From assembly GCA_041398665.1 (NCBI GenBank), contig JAWKUH010000011.1, positions 93,337 to 157,336 of the forward strand: 64,000 bases of DNA, read 5' to 3'. This DNA comes from Rohdeia sp041398665 (lineage in GTDB: Bacteria > Planctomycetota > UBA1135 > GCA-002686595). This document shows, piece by piece, positions 63,994-64,000 of the stretch (within the stretch, counting starts at the first letter, position 1; each line of letters starts with the position of its first letter). Under the pieces are notes generated by a model. The model did no database searches and was not told where the DNA came from. It saw nothing but the letters and a program-made list of their open reading frames with translations. The translations under genes and the position numbers were made by a program.

Positions 63994-64000
63994 CGGACGC

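Noticed and set aside
1..64000. tRNA or rRNA genes
   Set aside because: I looked for cloverleaf-like arms and GTTCGA-type T-loops with plausible context and found none I could support. A covariance-model scan would be decisive.

Overview
The window is very GC-rich (around 70% or more) and reads as chromosomal DNA of a member of the Planctomycetota. The strongest marker is the DUF1549/DUF1553 protein with two PSCyt-type cytochrome domains followed by a DUF1501 Tat protein. Other markers are tandem DUF1573-type lipoproteins, Tat-exported Gfo/Idh/MocA and sugar-isomerase-like proteins, and many secreted hydrolases. I see no rRNA, tRNA, CRISPR array, phage or plasmid genes. The genus cannot be fixed from the sequence alone.

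Layout. 1-4.3 kb (minus): the N-terminal part of a PilB/GspE-like ATPase, a CtlX-like amidinotransferase, an S9B dipeptidyl peptidase and a small HTH protein. 4.8-11.2 kb (plus): one 2112-residue secreted protein ending at a strong hairpin. 11.4-12.8 kb (plus): an ECF sigma / RskA-like anti-sigma pair broken by many frameshifts. 12.8-21.8 kb (minus): a GH38 alpha-mannosidase, an EF-hand secreted protein and three overlapping paralogous envelope proteins. 22.2-25.4 kb (plus): an O-antigen-ligase-like protein with a TPR-like C-terminal part. 25.4-34.7 kb (plus): a sugar ABC transporter (binding protein and two permeases), M28 peptidase, CBM9-like protein, Tat-exported glycosylasparaginase and GH2 beta-mannosidase, mostly overlapping. 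34.7-40.4 kb (minus): four DUF1573-type lipoproteins. 40.6-43.2 kb (plus): a lipoprotein, a RimK-associated protease-like gene and an aspartoacylase/succinylglutamate desuccinylase. 43.2-48.3 kb (minus): DUF1553 then DUF1501. 48.6-53.7 kb (minus): degenerate GGDEF protein, sigma factor with a Cys-rich tail, TIM-barrel isomerase, FGE-like lipoprotein and Gfo/Idh/MocA oxidoreductase. 54.5-59.1 kb (minus): YebC, S9, L13 and three membrane or secreted proteins including an FtsQ-like one. 59.3-64 kb (plus): a Ski2-like DExH helicase, a REP-associated transposase (RAYT) element and a secreted alpha/beta-hydrolase fold protein.

How the genes fit together. The alpha-mannosidase, beta-mannosidase, glycosylasparaginase, M28 peptidase, CBM9-like protein and sugar importer together suggest breakdown of N-linked mannose glycans or glycopeptides. 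That is inference from family roles.

Three window-wide patterns stand out. (1) A TANNNT hexamer lies 6-9 nt before the start codon of several first-in-unit genes, as expected for leaderless transcripts. (2) A family of long fold-back intergenic repeats occurs at about 22.0, 41.7-42.1 and 53.9-54.4 kb, with the last two in opposite orientations. (3) Single-base frameshifts cluster in a few short stretches (below 1.2, 11.7-13.3, about 15.3, 24.0-24.6, 41.5, 51.9 and 61.6-62.5 kb) inside otherwise conserved proteins. Those genes can be followed across frames by homology. Local sequence error is the simplest explanation, and real decay is the alternative.
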